The position numbers and the translations under genes are program-made. From Herminiimonas sp. (GTDB lineage: Bacteria > Pseudomonadota > Gammaproteobacteria > Burkholderiales > Burkholderiaceae_D), in assembly GCA_028292265.1 (NCBI GenBank), contig JAQGMR010000042.1, positions 1 through 64,000 on the forward strand: a stretch of DNA of 64,000 bases, written 5' to 3'. Of this stretch, positions 8,694-17,905 are shown in pieces. Under the pieces are notes generated by a model. That model did not search any database. It saw only the letters and a list, made by a program, of their open reading frames with translations, and was not told where the DNA came from. How positions within the stretch are numbered: position 1 is the first letter of the stretch; each line of letters opens with the position of its first letter.

Positions 8694-10770
8694 TATCGCC
8701 ATAGGGGCCATGGGGGCTGCTCGCGGCCTGCCTGCCCGGTTGCACGGTGATTCGCCGGGTCGCTTCCGCTTCGGACTCTGCTTCAGCTTCAGCTTTCACC
8801 GCCATGTCCCCTTCCGTTTCTGTTTCGATTCCCGCCTTCCCATAAAAAGCATTCTGGAACTTTGGCTGCAACCGACCTGCCGCCTGCCGGGCTTTCGTGC
8901 ATGGGCTTCGCTCTTGCTCTTGATGTTTGCGGTAGTAGCGCCGACGCATGCAATGATGCAATTCGAGAGTGCTTCAGCAAGCTTCGAGCTCGAAAGCGGG
9001 GCGCCAGCGCGCACGCCGGCGACCGTGAAGCTGCCCTACAACTGGGACCGTGACATCGGCGGCATCAGCGGCAAAGGGCGCTTCACCATTCACTTCGCGG
9101 CAGACCCGGCCGGCGTGCAGCAAGCCCTGTTCATTCGCCGCGTGGGCAATTCGTTTGAAGCCACCGTGAACGGCGAGACCATTGCGCGGGTCGGCACTTA
9201 CGGCGACCGCTATTCCGACAGCTCCGCCAGGCCGCGTCTCTTGCTCATACCGCCGGGCCTGCTGCGCGCCCAAAACGAACTGATCATCACCATTGGCGCC
9301 ATGGCGAGCCGCAACGGCGGCCTCGGTGTTGTCTATGCCGGCACCGCCGACGAAATGCGTGAGATGTACGCCGATTCCCTGCGTTGGCGAAATTCGTCCT
9401 TCGGCGTGATGCTGGTAATCAGCTTCATTCTCGGCAGCTTCACCCTCCTGCTCTGGCTGCGCGAGCGCGACCCGCTCTACCTTTACTACGCAATCAGCGA
9501 GCTCCTGTGGGCGGTGCATATCGCCGGCGTACAACTCGAAACAGTGCCCTTCCCGTGGATCTGGTGGGGCATTCTGAATTACATCTGCTACGCCGTGTCG
9601 TCCGGATTTATCTGCAAGTTCGCGCTGACGCTGGTTGGGCGGCATGACGGCCTGCTCAAGCAGCTTTACGGGCTTCAGTTGTGGCTCTCGACCCCGGTCA
9701 TTGTTTTCGGCGTAATGAGCGGGCACCCTGGACTGATATCGGTGTGGCTTGGCATTACGGTGCTGCTTGCCACAGCCGTGGCGGGTGTCGTAATAAGACA
9801 GGCGCTGCGCGCCCGATCCACCGAGCAGCGTGTATTAGCGGTAGCGGTCGGCATTACCGCCGCCGCGGCGGTACACGACATGGTGATGTTCAGAATAATG
9901 AAAGGCTACGGTGGCTTCCCCTTGCTTGCTTTTGCATGGACGGCGCTTGGCATGGCGATGGCGTGGATCATTGCAGATCGCCTTCACAGATCCACGCAAT
10001 CGGTGTCGCGGATGAACAGCACCCTTGCCCAGCGCCTTGCAGAACGGGAGAAAGAACTAGAGCGGCTTTTCGATTCACGTGCAGCTCTCGACCGGCGCGA
10101 TGCCATCGTCGAGGAACGCCAGCGCATCATGCGCGACATGCACGACGGACTGGGCAGCCAGCTCGTCAGTGCCGTGCACCTTATGCGCGACCCCTACGTT
10201 TCGCGCGGCATGCTGACCGAGCAGTTGCAGGACGCGCTGGACCACCTGAAGATGACGGTGGACGCCATGCAAGACACCGATGGCGACATCGCCATGCTGC
10301 TCGGCGCACTCCGCTATCGGCTTGCGCCGCGGCTGGAAGCGATTGGCGTAAGCCTCAGCTGGGACGTGCGCACTTTGCCACCGGTCGACGACTGGACCAT
10401 AGAGAAGTCGCGACACCTGCAATTGATTTTGTTCGAAGCGATCTCGAATGTGATTGCGCATTCGCGGGCTTCGCAGGCGCATCTGAGCGCTGAGGTTTGT
10501 GGAGAGAACGGCCGCGAGGTGATTCGCATCACGTTGCGGGACAACGGAGTCGGGCTGCGGGAGAGTTCGGAGCTGACCGGTGGAGGTCAGGGCCTCGCTA
10601 ATATTCGGGCGCGGGCGGGGAGCATTGGAGCGGGGCTACGGATGGATTCGTCGGCGGATGGGACTGAGTTGCAGCTTGAGCTGCCGGTGCACCGGGCTGG
10701 AATGGCGAATCCCGCTTCGCCGGCGCCGAGATCGGAAGAAGCAACGGCTGCGTCCGCCACGCGGAACTAG
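8668..10770 (+). CDS. Sensor histidine kinase with DISM-type 7TM input (HisKA_3)
   Basis: The open frame begins at 8668, overlapping the response regulator. The first 65-75 residues are low-complexity, coded by a degenerate TTC-rich repeat (about 8758-8840), and precede a clear signal peptide (ASLLLLMFAVVAPTHA), so the real start is probably near 8850-8920. A periplasmic beta domain follows (about 95-235), then seven membrane helices (about 245-445), a coiled coil, a HisKA_3 dimerisation domain with phospho-acceptor His in RDMHDGLGSQL (about residue 492), and an ATPase domain (N box EAISNVIAHS, G box GGGQGLANIRARAG). This is the usual partner of a NarL-type regulator. The input signal is unknown. 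Confidence 0.85.
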   Translation: MTFSTSENNIAIGAMGAARGLPARLHGDSPGRFRFGLCFSFSFHRHVPFRFCFDSRLPIKSILELWLQPTCRLPGFRAWASLLLLMFAVVAPTHAMMQFESASASFELESGAPARTPATVKLPYNWDRDIGGISGKGRFTIHFAADPAGVQQALFIRRVGNSFEATVNGETIARVGTYGDRYSDSSARPRLLLIPPGLLRAQNELIITIGAMASRNGGLGVVYAGTADEMREMYADSLRWRNSSFGVMLVISFILGSFTLLLWLRERDPLYLYYAISELLWAVHIAGVQLETVPFPWIWWGILNYICYAVSSGFICKFALTLVGRHDGLLKQLYGLQLWLSTPVIVFGVMSGHPGLISVWLGITVLLATAVAGVVIRQALRARSTEQRVLAVAVGITAAAAVHDMVMFRIMKGYGGFPLLAFAWTALGMAMAWIIADRLHRSTQSVSRMNSTLAQRLAEREKELERLFDSRAALDRRDAIVEERQRIMRDMHDGLGSQLVSAVHLMRDPYVSRGMLTEQLQDALDHLKMTVDAMQDTDGDIAMLLGALRYRLAPRLEAIGVSLSWDVRTLPPVDDWTIEKSRHLQLILFEAISNVIAHSRASQAHLSAEVCGENGREVIRITLRDNGVGLRESSELTGGGQGLANIRARAGSIGAGLRMDSSADGTELQLELPVHRAGMANPASPAPRSEEATAASATRN

Positions 10771-11192
10771 CGGCCTGGGATTAGAGCGGCAACGAACTCG
10801 CGGAAGTGCGCGCCCGCCGCCATGCCGCCTTTCGCCTTGAAGAGTTCACTCAAGTCCAGCGCGGCAGCGCCAAGCGACCTTGCCGCCACCGCCATTTCGG
10901 CATAGGCGCCGGTCGAGAGAACGCCGGTGGAGACCCGTACGCAGACGAATGGAATGCCGGCCAGGTGCGGCGTGGAGTTGCAATGGGTAAGCAGGTCGAC
11001 CAACCGGCTTTCGTCGAACCGAAAACCGCAAATGATCAATTGAAAGGGTTGTGAGGCAAGAGCAGCCTTGGCTTCAGCAACGTTGCGTGGAAAGACGAGC
11101 GAGTAGTGCGCCCCCAAGGTCGCCTTGATGGCGTCGACAGAGTCTGCGGCCACAGCGGCTAGCACGTTTAACTGGTTTGGGGTTCCGGGCAT
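10767..11192 (-). CDS. Degenerate receiver-like protein
   Basis: The 141-residue protein has the size and alternating beta/alpha pattern of a CheY-like receiver (LNVLAAVA, FQLIICGFRFDESRL, IPFVCVRV). The acidic pair and the phospho-acceptor Asp are missing; the strand-3 end reads IICG. It is probably a phosphorylation-independent pseudo-receiver. It overlaps the 3' end of the sensor kinase by 4 bases on the opposite strand, so the two genes converge. Its role is unknown; it may interact with the neighbouring two-component pair. Confidence 0.6.
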   Translation of the reverse strand: MPGTPNQLNVLAAVAADSVDAIKATLGAHYSLVFPRNVAEAKAALASQPFQLIICGFRFDESRLVDLLTHCNSTPHLAGIPFVCVRVSTGVLSTGAYAEMAVAARSLGAAALDLSELFKAKGGMAAGAHFREFVAALIPGR

Positions 11193-11338
11193 GGCTGGGG
11201 CGCGGGGTCGGACTGGTGTTGATGGGAATAATACATTGTTAATGAAGTGCGGAAGGCGATATCACCTGCCAAGTGGCGCAAATCGCCGAAGTTCGCAGCG
11301 CGGCTGGCGCTTCGAAAGGCACACAGCTCGCGGATAAT

Positions 11339-13432
11339 CTATAGCACTAGGGTGAATGCGGTCTGTATGCCTGTCGCATCGTCGCCCGACTTCTTCGGCT
11401 TGCTACGGTCGACCGTCTTCTGCGGATTTTTTAGAAGAACGGCCCCGCAGTCCTGTAGGTGTTCCGCCAGGGCGTCAACCTCGGTCGGCGACCTCGAAAT
11501 ATCCTGTTCACGACCATTCGGCACCCAAATCACCATCCCTTCGCGCGCTCTAGTCAACAGGACGCGGTACTTATTCAGGACATAGGTTCGCTCTCGAGGC
11601 GACTTGACCGCGTTCCACTTCGTACCCTTGAATTTTTGCGGTGTTAGTTGCCCGGCTTTTATGGCTAAGTCCCACGACCAGCACAGACCTACGCGGTCCA
11701 GCTCGAGCCCCTGGCATTCAAACTCCGTCGCAGCCACCTCCAAAGCGTGGGATGAACGAAGATCGTCTTTATCGCCTGTGAACCACAAGGGAAAATCCAC
11801 GCCCTTTCTGAAGTCGGCGGACACTTCGATTCCGTAGGGTCGGAGGCGGGTGCCGCCGGAACTTGCAAGCAGCCCACATCGTCTAGTTCCGGCTGTTGTT
11901 TTCCACAGCCAGTCTCGTGCTGTTTCAAGGTCGCGCGTGACGAAGATCGGGAAGTCTACGGTGCTGATTTTCGCCCTGGCCGATTTTGGGTCCCCTTTAA
12001 GAACCGCGTCGACCCATGCAGCGTGGCCGAAGGCACGATGCGAACGTAGCGGAACGTCCAAATGCAGATGTGGCGTAATGCAAAGTCCCGCATGGGCGGT
12101 TTTCGCCCCGCTTAACTCCGCTGCGATCGGACTGCAATGTACTTCCCAGTGGGAGAAGTTTTCGTCTCGTGCACTAAGCCACTCTGCCACCCCGGCTTCA
12201 CCGTCATGAATCTCTTGGCCATTTCCGCATAGCGCTATCACCACTGCGCCGTCGTCATGGCGATCTAGTACGTGCATGATCTGCCAAGGTTCCGATTTTT
12301 GGAACGCATTCCCAGCCCCCTCATTCTTTATCTCGCCCGGCGCACGGGCCTTGTTGGCCATCTTTTGAATTTTGCTGCAGTCCCAGGCTCGCTGAGCCTC
12401 GTCGAAAATAACGACATGCTCTGAGGGAGGCTCGACTCGATGTAGCGACTCAGCGAGGTACGAATGCACGCTGTGGACCAAAGCCTCAGCGTGGTTCTTC
12501 GCACTCGATTTAGAAACGCCGTTCTGGGCGGCGTAGTCTTTTGTAAGCGCCGTTCGTAGAACCTTGAGAAGCGGGCCGTTACCGGACATAAAAACGGTCA
12601 GCCATGCACTCTGGTTTAACCTCTCCAAGTGGGCGACCTGCAGTCCTAGCAACGTCTTTCCAGCGCCAGGAACGCCGGTTAGTAGACATAAAACCTTCTT
12701 TCTATTTTGGCGAGACCGACCAATCAGGTCTTCGACAAAGTTAACGGTCGCTGCAATGGCCGCACTTTCGGCGAGCGTCTGAGAGATTTCCTCTACATTG
12801 TGTTTGCTGAAGAGTCGAACGGCAGCGTCGATTACACCGGGGATCGGTTTGTATTGGCTTGTCGCCCAAGCTTTCGGATCGATTAGGCTGACACCTGCTT
12901 TCAGCTCATCCGCCACCGACCGCGATACTTCGGCGACGAGTGTCTCGATCCCGAGCACACGCAAGTCGCGGATAGCGGGACTAGCTGAAACCGGTACGGT
13001 GTCGGCGCCGATCTTCGCAGTCGGACAAAGAATGGGCACTATAAATTTGCCAGCGGACTCCGCGTGGTAATAGGCGAGGTCGAGCGCATAGTCCATTGTC
13101 TGGGCGATGTCTGCCGGATTCGAGCTATCTGCCCCGACCTTAAATTCTAGTAGCAGGACACTACTCGAAAGCAGTATCGCAGCATCGATTCGCTTTTCCC
13201 GTCTCGGAATCCGATACTCCAACACGATGCCGATTGAGCCCGACCGAGGGTAGTGCGCGAGCGCCGCAGCAATGCGCCGCAGGATAATCAGCTCTTGGCG
13301 CCAGGCGCCAATCTGGTTATGGGCCACTTGGGTGAAGCCGGAAACGGAATCACTCCTTAACAACCTATCGACAATTTCTTCGTCGGCAGTTCTATTAAGT
13401 TCGTCGACGGTAAGCGTGACATAGGCGACCAT
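11339..13432 (-). CDS. PD-(D/E)XK-like nuclease fused to DUF2075-type SF1 helicase/ATPase
   Basis: The 697-residue protein has two parts. Residues 1-130 resemble a PD-(D/E)XK nuclease core: Glu72 (VLEYRI), Asp83 (RIDAAIL) and Glu96-x-Lys98 (LLEFKVG). The remainder is an SF1-type NTPase: Walker A GVPGAGKT near residue 255, Walker B FDEAQ near 342, and motif VI-like YRVLLTRAREGMVIW near 650. This is the layout of DUF2075 (Schlafen-group-3-like helicase) proteins. The gene is less GC-rich than its surroundings and lies next to a toxin-antitoxin pair, so lateral transfer and a defence role are plausible but unproven. It stands alone, with no methylase or specificity subunit beside it. Confidence 0.8.
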   Translation of the reverse strand: MVAYVTLTVDELNRTADEEIVDRLLRSDSVSGFTQVAHNQIGAWRQELIILRRIAAALAHYPRSGSIGIVLEYRIPRREKRIDAAILLSSSVLLLEFKVGADSSNPADIAQTMDYALDLAYYHAESAGKFIVPILCPTAKIGADTVPVSASPAIRDLRVLGIETLVAEVSRSVADELKAGVSLIDPKAWATSQYKPIPGVIDAAVRLFSKHNVEEISQTLAESAAIAATVNFVEDLIGRSRQNRKKVLCLLTGVPGAGKTLLGLQVAHLERLNQSAWLTVFMSGNGPLLKVLRTALTKDYAAQNGVSKSSAKNHAEALVHSVHSYLAESLHRVEPPSEHVVIFDEAQRAWDCSKIQKMANKARAPGEIKNEGAGNAFQKSEPWQIMHVLDRHDDGAVVIALCGNGQEIHDGEAGVAEWLSARDENFSHWEVHCSPIAAELSGAKTAHAGLCITPHLHLDVPLRSHRAFGHAAWVDAVLKGDPKSARAKISTVDFPIFVTRDLETARDWLWKTTAGTRRCGLLASSGGTRLRPYGIEVSADFRKGVDFPLWFTGDKDDLRSSHALEVAATEFECQGLELDRVGLCWSWDLAIKAGQLTPQKFKGTKWNAVKSPRERTYVLNKYRVLLTRAREGMVIWVPNGREQDISRSPTEVDALAEHLQDCGAVLLKNPQKTVDRSKPKKSGDDATGIQTAFTLVL

Positions 13433-13667
13433 AGGAGATGCCGTGCAAAAGATTGCATCGTAGCATCATAGAAGGTCGATTGTCGTCGTTGAGGGCGATG
13501 TGCGGCGTCAAACGGGTTGGCTTCAATACTTCGCCGCTTGCTCGCCGTTCGTTTTCCGAAGGCCGCCTCGATTACAAGCGGCTAGTTGACCGATATGGAA
13601 TTTAAGCGGACGGGAGGAAGGCTGAAATGCCGAACAAAATCTGATACAGCGGGACGGTGCAAAGCTG

Positions 13668-14030
13668 CTACCGCTTTGCTAGCGAAGCGTCGCCGTTAAG
13701 CCGCGCAGCCATAAGTCTTCTTTCGAGTTTCTCGCGCGTGTTCCTTCGCCGGTCCGATAACACAAGCACATAAATCTCGCGCGAATTGAATCGGTAGAGA
13801 ATGCGATAGAGACCGCACGTTATGAGCCGATTGCCGAGGATACCCAGTTCCTCTAAGTGACCCGCGCGTTCACCAAGTTCTGGATTGGGAGATAGTCCCT
13901 CTAGAATTAGAACCATCTCGGCCAGCATTTTGTTCGCCGCCAAAGCGCCGTCCTTTTCCGACACAGAGCCGACCATATCGGCGAGATCCTGTTCCGCGCC
14001 TTCTGTAAGTAGAACCATGTGGCGCATCAA
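13668..14030 (-). CDS. RelE/ParE family toxin
   Basis: The 120-residue protein has the RelE/ParE fold pattern: EGAEQDLADMVGSV at the N-terminal helix, then LGNRLITCGLYRILYRFNSRE and a strand (IYVLVLSDRRRN). The start overlaps the antitoxin stop by four bases (ATGA), the normal translational coupling of such pairs. It probably inhibits translation or gyrase when free; which one cannot be told from the sequence. Confidence 0.85.
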   Translation of the reverse strand: MMRHMVLLTEGAEQDLADMVGSVSEKDGALAANKMLAEMVLILEGLSPNPELGERAGHLEELGILGNRLITCGLYRILYRFNSREIYVLVLSDRRRNTREKLERRLMAARLNGDASLAKR

Positions 14031-14302
14031 CGTCTTCCGATTTGATCACGCAGTTGCGTCACGACTTCCGATACGCGCTTAGTTTTCCCGGCTTTGATCT
14101 CCATATTTGCGAGAGCGATCACCTTCAACAAGTTGAGTGGTTCTAAGATATTTTCATAGCTTCCAGCGTCCAAAAGGACGGCTTTCATAGCGCCGTTTCG
14201 CGTGATGATGTAGGGGTCGCGCCGTCGCAAGTTATCGCGCGGGTTGGCGGAGATGACTGGCTCATTGCAGGCGTCAGACGGGCGATGGATTGTGTGCTCC
14301 AT
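14027..14302 (-). CDS. Phd/YefM family antitoxin
   Basis: The 91-residue protein shows the Phd/YefM pattern: an N-terminal DNA-binding half with DPYIITRNGAMKAVLLD followed by a helix (YENILEPLNLLKVIAL) and a charged toxin-binding tail. The ATG at 14302 is chosen because a GGAGAG ribosome-binding site lies just upstream; the longer frame to 14392 has none. It should neutralise the toxin encoded next and repress its own promoter. Confidence 0.85.
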   Translation of the reverse strand: MEHTIHRPSDACNEPVISANPRDNLRRRDPYIITRNGAMKAVLLDAGSYENILEPLNLLKVIALANMEIKAGKTKRVSEVVTQLRDQIGRR

Positions 14303-15012
14303 GGTGACTCTCCGGATGGTTTGGAAGCACTCAATATATCCTGGTATAAGCAGCGATTGCAGTCCTCGTAAAGGATTAGTGTGGTCTAACAACGAGACAA
14401 AAACGGGATCGCGTGGCCGATGAATGAGGGATCGAAATGCATCCTTTCGGACGATACTTCTAGGGGGCCGTATCGTTGGACGTTTACCTATGTTCGCTCA
14501 CCACAACTAGGCTGCACGGCAGGGTAAATATGAATCGGCTGATGAAGTCGCATTGATGCCGAGATCGCCTTTGGATTCGGGTGAAGTTGTTCCGCAGTCG
14601 GCTTAGCGCGTTGGCATCGCTTGCATGGGGCATTTTTGTGGGAAATCGGACCCTTGTTCAATGCGACTGCGGTAGTGCATCGAGCTGCTTGGACTCTGCT
14701 GGAGCGGTTTCGAGCTCCAGCGACAGACAGAGCGCTTTGGTGCCTAGCCGGTTCAGGCGGCCGCCGCGTTTCTCGCGCCATCCCAGACTTCGGAGTAAAT
14801 GCGACGGCGCGTACCCGCACAGGCCGTATTGCGGCCCGACAACAAAATTACCCAGTAATTGCTTATCAGCAATAAATTCTTGTGCGTAGTGCCATTGTGC
14901 AATATAGTCCTCGGGGAGTGACTGTGCTATTGCATCGGCCACTTGAATGTCGCCGCTCGGGCTATGTAGCGAAGGAGCGGCGCAGTCGTCTTCAGACGGC
15001 AAAAGGCAAACT
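14303..15012. other. Gene-poor interval between toxin-antitoxin pair and rpfR
   Basis: About 700 bases with no convincing gene apart from a weak minus-strand frame (14658-14942, listed separately). No repeats longer than a few bases, no integrase remnant and no clear terminator were seen. It presumably holds the promoters of the antitoxin (minus) and rpfR (plus). Confidence 0.5.
14658..14942 (-). CDS. Doubtful small hypothetical protein
   Basis: A 94-residue frame starting at a GTG (14942). The composition is protein-like (SLPEDYIAQWHYAQEFIADKQLLG near the N-terminus, read in part) and aromatic-rich, but I recognise no family and see no good ribosome-binding site. It could be a remnant of a larger gene or chance. 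Confidence 0.22.
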   Translation of the reverse strand: MADAIAQSLPEDYIAQWHYAQEFIADKQLLGNFVVGPQYGLCGYAPSHLLRSLGWREKRGGRLNRLGTKALCLSLELETAPAESKQLDALPQSH

Positions 15013-17016
15013 ATGACCCGTACGCTTTCACAGGAAGAATCGCCGCTCCATCTGTATTTCGGAACCACAACGCCGTACTGGCAGCTGTGCGCCGATAGCA
15101 ATGCCCTACAGTTTGCAAGTGAGGATCGGAGTGCGGTAAATGTCGCCGTTGCACTGCAGGCGGAGCAGGCTAGCGCTTTGCGAAGCATGACTGGCGCCAC
15201 GTCGCATGTGGATATGACGTTGAGCTTATATGGCGAGCCCATACGAATGCACTTGGTCGGCCGACGGATCGACAAGATGCGCTGGGCAGGGACTGCGACC
15301 GACTATCTCGACACGGCAAGCGTCGTGCGCAGTCTGATTGCCGTCATTTCGTCTTCCGAGCAGGTCGTCTCTGAAGTGAATTCTCTCGTGGTCCTGGTTG
15401 ACAGCGAATTGAAAATTCGGCGGTTTAACCGTCTCTGCGAAGAGCTGACTGGCCTGACTGAGGCCGAAGTGCTTGGACGCGACGTGCACGACGGATTTAT
15501 CGCTGAGTCTGACGTGGACGCGGCGCGCATTAACATGAAAGCATTCTTTGCAACCGGTCACTCGTTTGAGGCTGAGCGCCCATGCATCGGCAAAAACGGC
15601 ATGCGCCAGATTTTATGGAGAAACAAGATGGTCCGCAGCGGCAGCGGGCCCTCGGAATGGTATCTCGTCTGCTCCGGGACAGACGTCACTGAAGAGCGCC
15701 GCGCGCAGGCCCGCCTGGTCGATTTGGCCAATAATGATGCGTTGACGAGGCTGCCGAACCGGCACGCGGTGCAAGAACTGATCACCCGCATGGTCGGCAG
15801 TGGCGATCCGTTTGGCATCATGTTCATCGATCTGGATAACTTCAAGAACGTAAATGACCACTATGGCCACTTGGTGGGCGATTCCCTGATCCAGTCGTCG
15901 GCCATCGCCATCAAGGCTTGCCTCGGGGAGGGCGACGTTCTGGCCAGATTAGGCGGTGACGAGTTCCTGGCAGTCGTGAAGGAACCTGCGTCGCGCAATC
16001 TGGAGGACGCGGCACAGCGCATCATGTCGCGCATGAAGACGTCCTTCAATCTCGAACGATGCGAGGTCTACAGCAGTTGCTCAATTGGGATCGCCATGTA
16101 CCCACAACATGGCACCACGCATGAAGAGTTAGTGCGAAACGCCGACACCGCCTTGTATGTCGCCAAGAGCAAGGGTCGCCATACCTATCGTACCTTCGAA
16201 GCGGAAATGAACCGCAAGGTTGCGGAGCGAGTCTGGCTCGACACCAATTTGCGCAAGGCGCTGGAGGAAGATCAGTTCGAGCTTTTCTATCAGCCCAAAG
16301 TAAATCTTCGGACCGGCATGATGGCCGGCGTCGAGGCGCTAGTGCGCTGGAATTCGCCGGAGCGTGGATTGATAATGCCCGCGGATTTCATTCCTTATGC
16401 AGAAGAATCCGGCATCATCGTCGAGCTTGGCAAATGGGTAATGGAGGAGGCGGCGCGGCAGACTGGCCGATGGAAGAAGCGCGGTCTGGAGATTCCAATT
16501 GCCATTAACTTGTCAGCACGTCAGCTGCGCAGTGCCACCCTGGTAGAGGACTTCACCGCCGCGGTCCTGCGTGCAGATATTGAGCCGAGCATGCTCGGCC
16601 TGGAGTTGACCGAAAGCTGCATGGCTGATGACGAGGCGCTTGCTCATCGCGTCATGCGCGAATTTCGCGCCCTCGGCGTAACGATGTATCTCGACGATTT
16701 CGGAACCGGCTACTCATCGATATCGCAACTTTCGAGAATGCCGATGGATGTCCTGAAACTCGATCGCACTTTCATTAATTCGATTCATACCGACCTCCGG
16801 GCGCGCGCCCTGGTGCGCTCAATGGTCGCGGTCGCTCAGGAATTAAAGCTGAAAGTCGTGGCCGAAGGCGTGGAAACCCGTCAGCAAGCCGAATTCTTGC
16901 GTGAGTTGAATGTGGAATTCGCGCAAGGATACCTTTTCGCTTATCCCATGTCCGCCAAGGGTGTCGAGGCGTGGATGGCGCCGGCGGCATCCGCGCCTTT
17001 GCGTGTGGTCGCGTAA
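15013..17016 (+). CDS. rpfR: RpfR/PdeR-type DSF receptor, PAS-GGDEF-EAL c-di-GMP enzyme
   Basis: The 667-residue protein has the full order of RpfR (E. coli PdeR/YciR): an N-terminal RpfF-interaction-type domain (about 1-100, ending MRWAGTATDYLDT), a PAS domain (about 120-240: FNRLCEELTGL, LVCSGTDVTEERRAQ), GGDEF (intact RLGGDEF near 314) and EAL (intact VEALVRW near 441; DDFGTGYSS present). It closely follows my recollection of PdeR through the N-terminal and PAS parts. The ATG at 15013 has an upstream AAAGG and gives the family length. In Burkholderia and Cronobacter the PAS domain binds cis-2-unsaturated fatty acids and stimulates phosphodiesterase activity. The rpfF neighbour, convergent and 15 bases away, supports the same role here. 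Confidence 0.93.
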   Translation: MTRTLSQEESPLHLYFGTTTPYWQLCADSNALQFASEDRSAVNVAVALQAEQASALRSMTGATSHVDMTLSLYGEPIRMHLVGRRIDKMRWAGTATDYLDTASVVRSLIAVISSSEQVVSEVNSLVVLVDSELKIRRFNRLCEELTGLTEAEVLGRDVHDGFIAESDVDAARINMKAFFATGHSFEAERPCIGKNGMRQILWRNKMVRSGSGPSEWYLVCSGTDVTEERRAQARLVDLANNDALTRLPNRHAVQELITRMVGSGDPFGIMFIDLDNFKNVNDHYGHLVGDSLIQSSAIAIKACLGEGDVLARLGGDEFLAVVKEPASRNLEDAAQRIMSRMKTSFNLERCEVYSSCSIGIAMYPQHGTTHEELVRNADTALYVAKSKGRHTYRTFEAEMNRKVAERVWLDTNLRKALEEDQFELFYQPKVNLRTGMMAGVEALVRWNSPERGLIMPADFIPYAEESGIIVELGKWVMEEAARQTGRWKKRGLEIPIAINLSARQLRSATLVEDFTAAVLRADIEPSMLGLELTESCMADDEALAHRVMREFRALGVTMYLDDFGTGYSSISQLSRMPMDVLKLDRTFINSIHTDLRARALVRSMVAVAQELKLKVVAEGVETRQQAEFLRELNVEFAQGYLFAYPMSAKGVEAWMAPAASAPLRVVA

Positions 17017-17031
17017 CGCCAAGGCGGTCGG

Positions 17032-17895
17032 TCAGTCGCTCGCGAGCGCCCGCGAGCGCCTGTTTTGGAGCATCACCAGCCGCTCCATGTAGGCCAGATC
17101 CTTTTCCTTGAGAAGAAATGCCGAACGCGCCCAGTCTTCGGCAATATCCATCAACTCGTCCCGTGCCACGGCCTGTACACGCCGCCGCGCACGCAACATG
17201 CCTCGGATACCGTTCAACTTAGGACGGATTTGATCGATGAACGTCCGGGTGGCTATATACGCGCCGTCGGGCTCGAATAGCAGGTCCACCAGTCCCTTGT
17301 CGGCGTGCCATTCGGCGGTATGGGCTTCACCCGACATGATGAGCTTTTCTGCGAGATGGCGACTTACCTTGCGGCTCACCAGCGAGTGCGCGCCCATGCC
17401 GGGGTAGAGATTGAACGCCACTTCGGGAAACCCCAACCTGGCATCCGATTGCGCCAGGATAAAATCGTGGGCGAGGGCACCCTCGAACCCGCCGCCCAGG
17501 GCGGAACCCTCAATCATGGCGAGTGAAATGATGCCGACGCCAAAACCTGTAAGCAGCTCCCATGATGCATCGATGCAGGAGCGGGCATACTGCACCAGCG
17601 CGTGGCGATCGCCAGAGCGTATGTTGGCCACGAAATAGGACAGGTCACCGCCCACATTGAATATGCCAGGGACGACGGAACCGGTTACGAGGAAATCAAT
17701 GGGGACTTCGGCTTTTCGCAGAGCATGTGCGAGGCTTTCGATGTCGCGCAACACCTCTGGGCTAAAGCACGGCCTTGGTTGCGCCCGAAGCATTGCCCAG
17801 ACGACGTTGCGCTCCGCCTCATACCAAACCGTCATGTTCGACAGTGAGCCGGCCTCATGGAAGGTTCGGCAATGAGGGTGGTCTTTCAGCTCCAT
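17032..17895 (-). CDS. rpfF: DSF synthase (crotonase family)
   Basis: The 287-residue crotonase-fold protein matches RpfF. It has the EGSALGGGFEGALAHD oxyanion-hole/active-site segment with Glu138, and LGFPEVAFNLYPGMGA with Glu158. These two glutamates keep the 20-residue spacing of the catalytic pair in Xanthomonas RpfF (141 and 161). The C-terminal RNRRVQ-type helical tail of DSF synthases is also present. RpfF dehydrates 3-hydroxyacyl-ACP and releases the free cis-2 fatty acid by thioesterase activity. It is convergent with rpfR and followed upstream (same strand, 10-base gap) by a fatty acid desaturase, so the desaturase and rpfF are probably co-transcribed. Confidence 0.93.
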   Translation of the reverse strand: MELKDHPHCRTFHEAGSLSNMTVWYEAERNVVWAMLRAQPRPCFSPEVLRDIESLAHALRKAEVPIDFLVTGSVVPGIFNVGGDLSYFVANIRSGDRHALVQYARSCIDASWELLTGFGVGIISLAMIEGSALGGGFEGALAHDFILAQSDARLGFPEVAFNLYPGMGAHSLVSRKVSRHLAEKLIMSGEAHTAEWHADKGLVDLLFEPDGAYIATRTFIDQIRPKLNGIRGMLRARRRVQAVARDELMDIAEDWARSAFLLKEKDLAYMERLVMLQNRRSRALASD

Positions 17896-17905
17896 CGCGC
17901 GTCAG

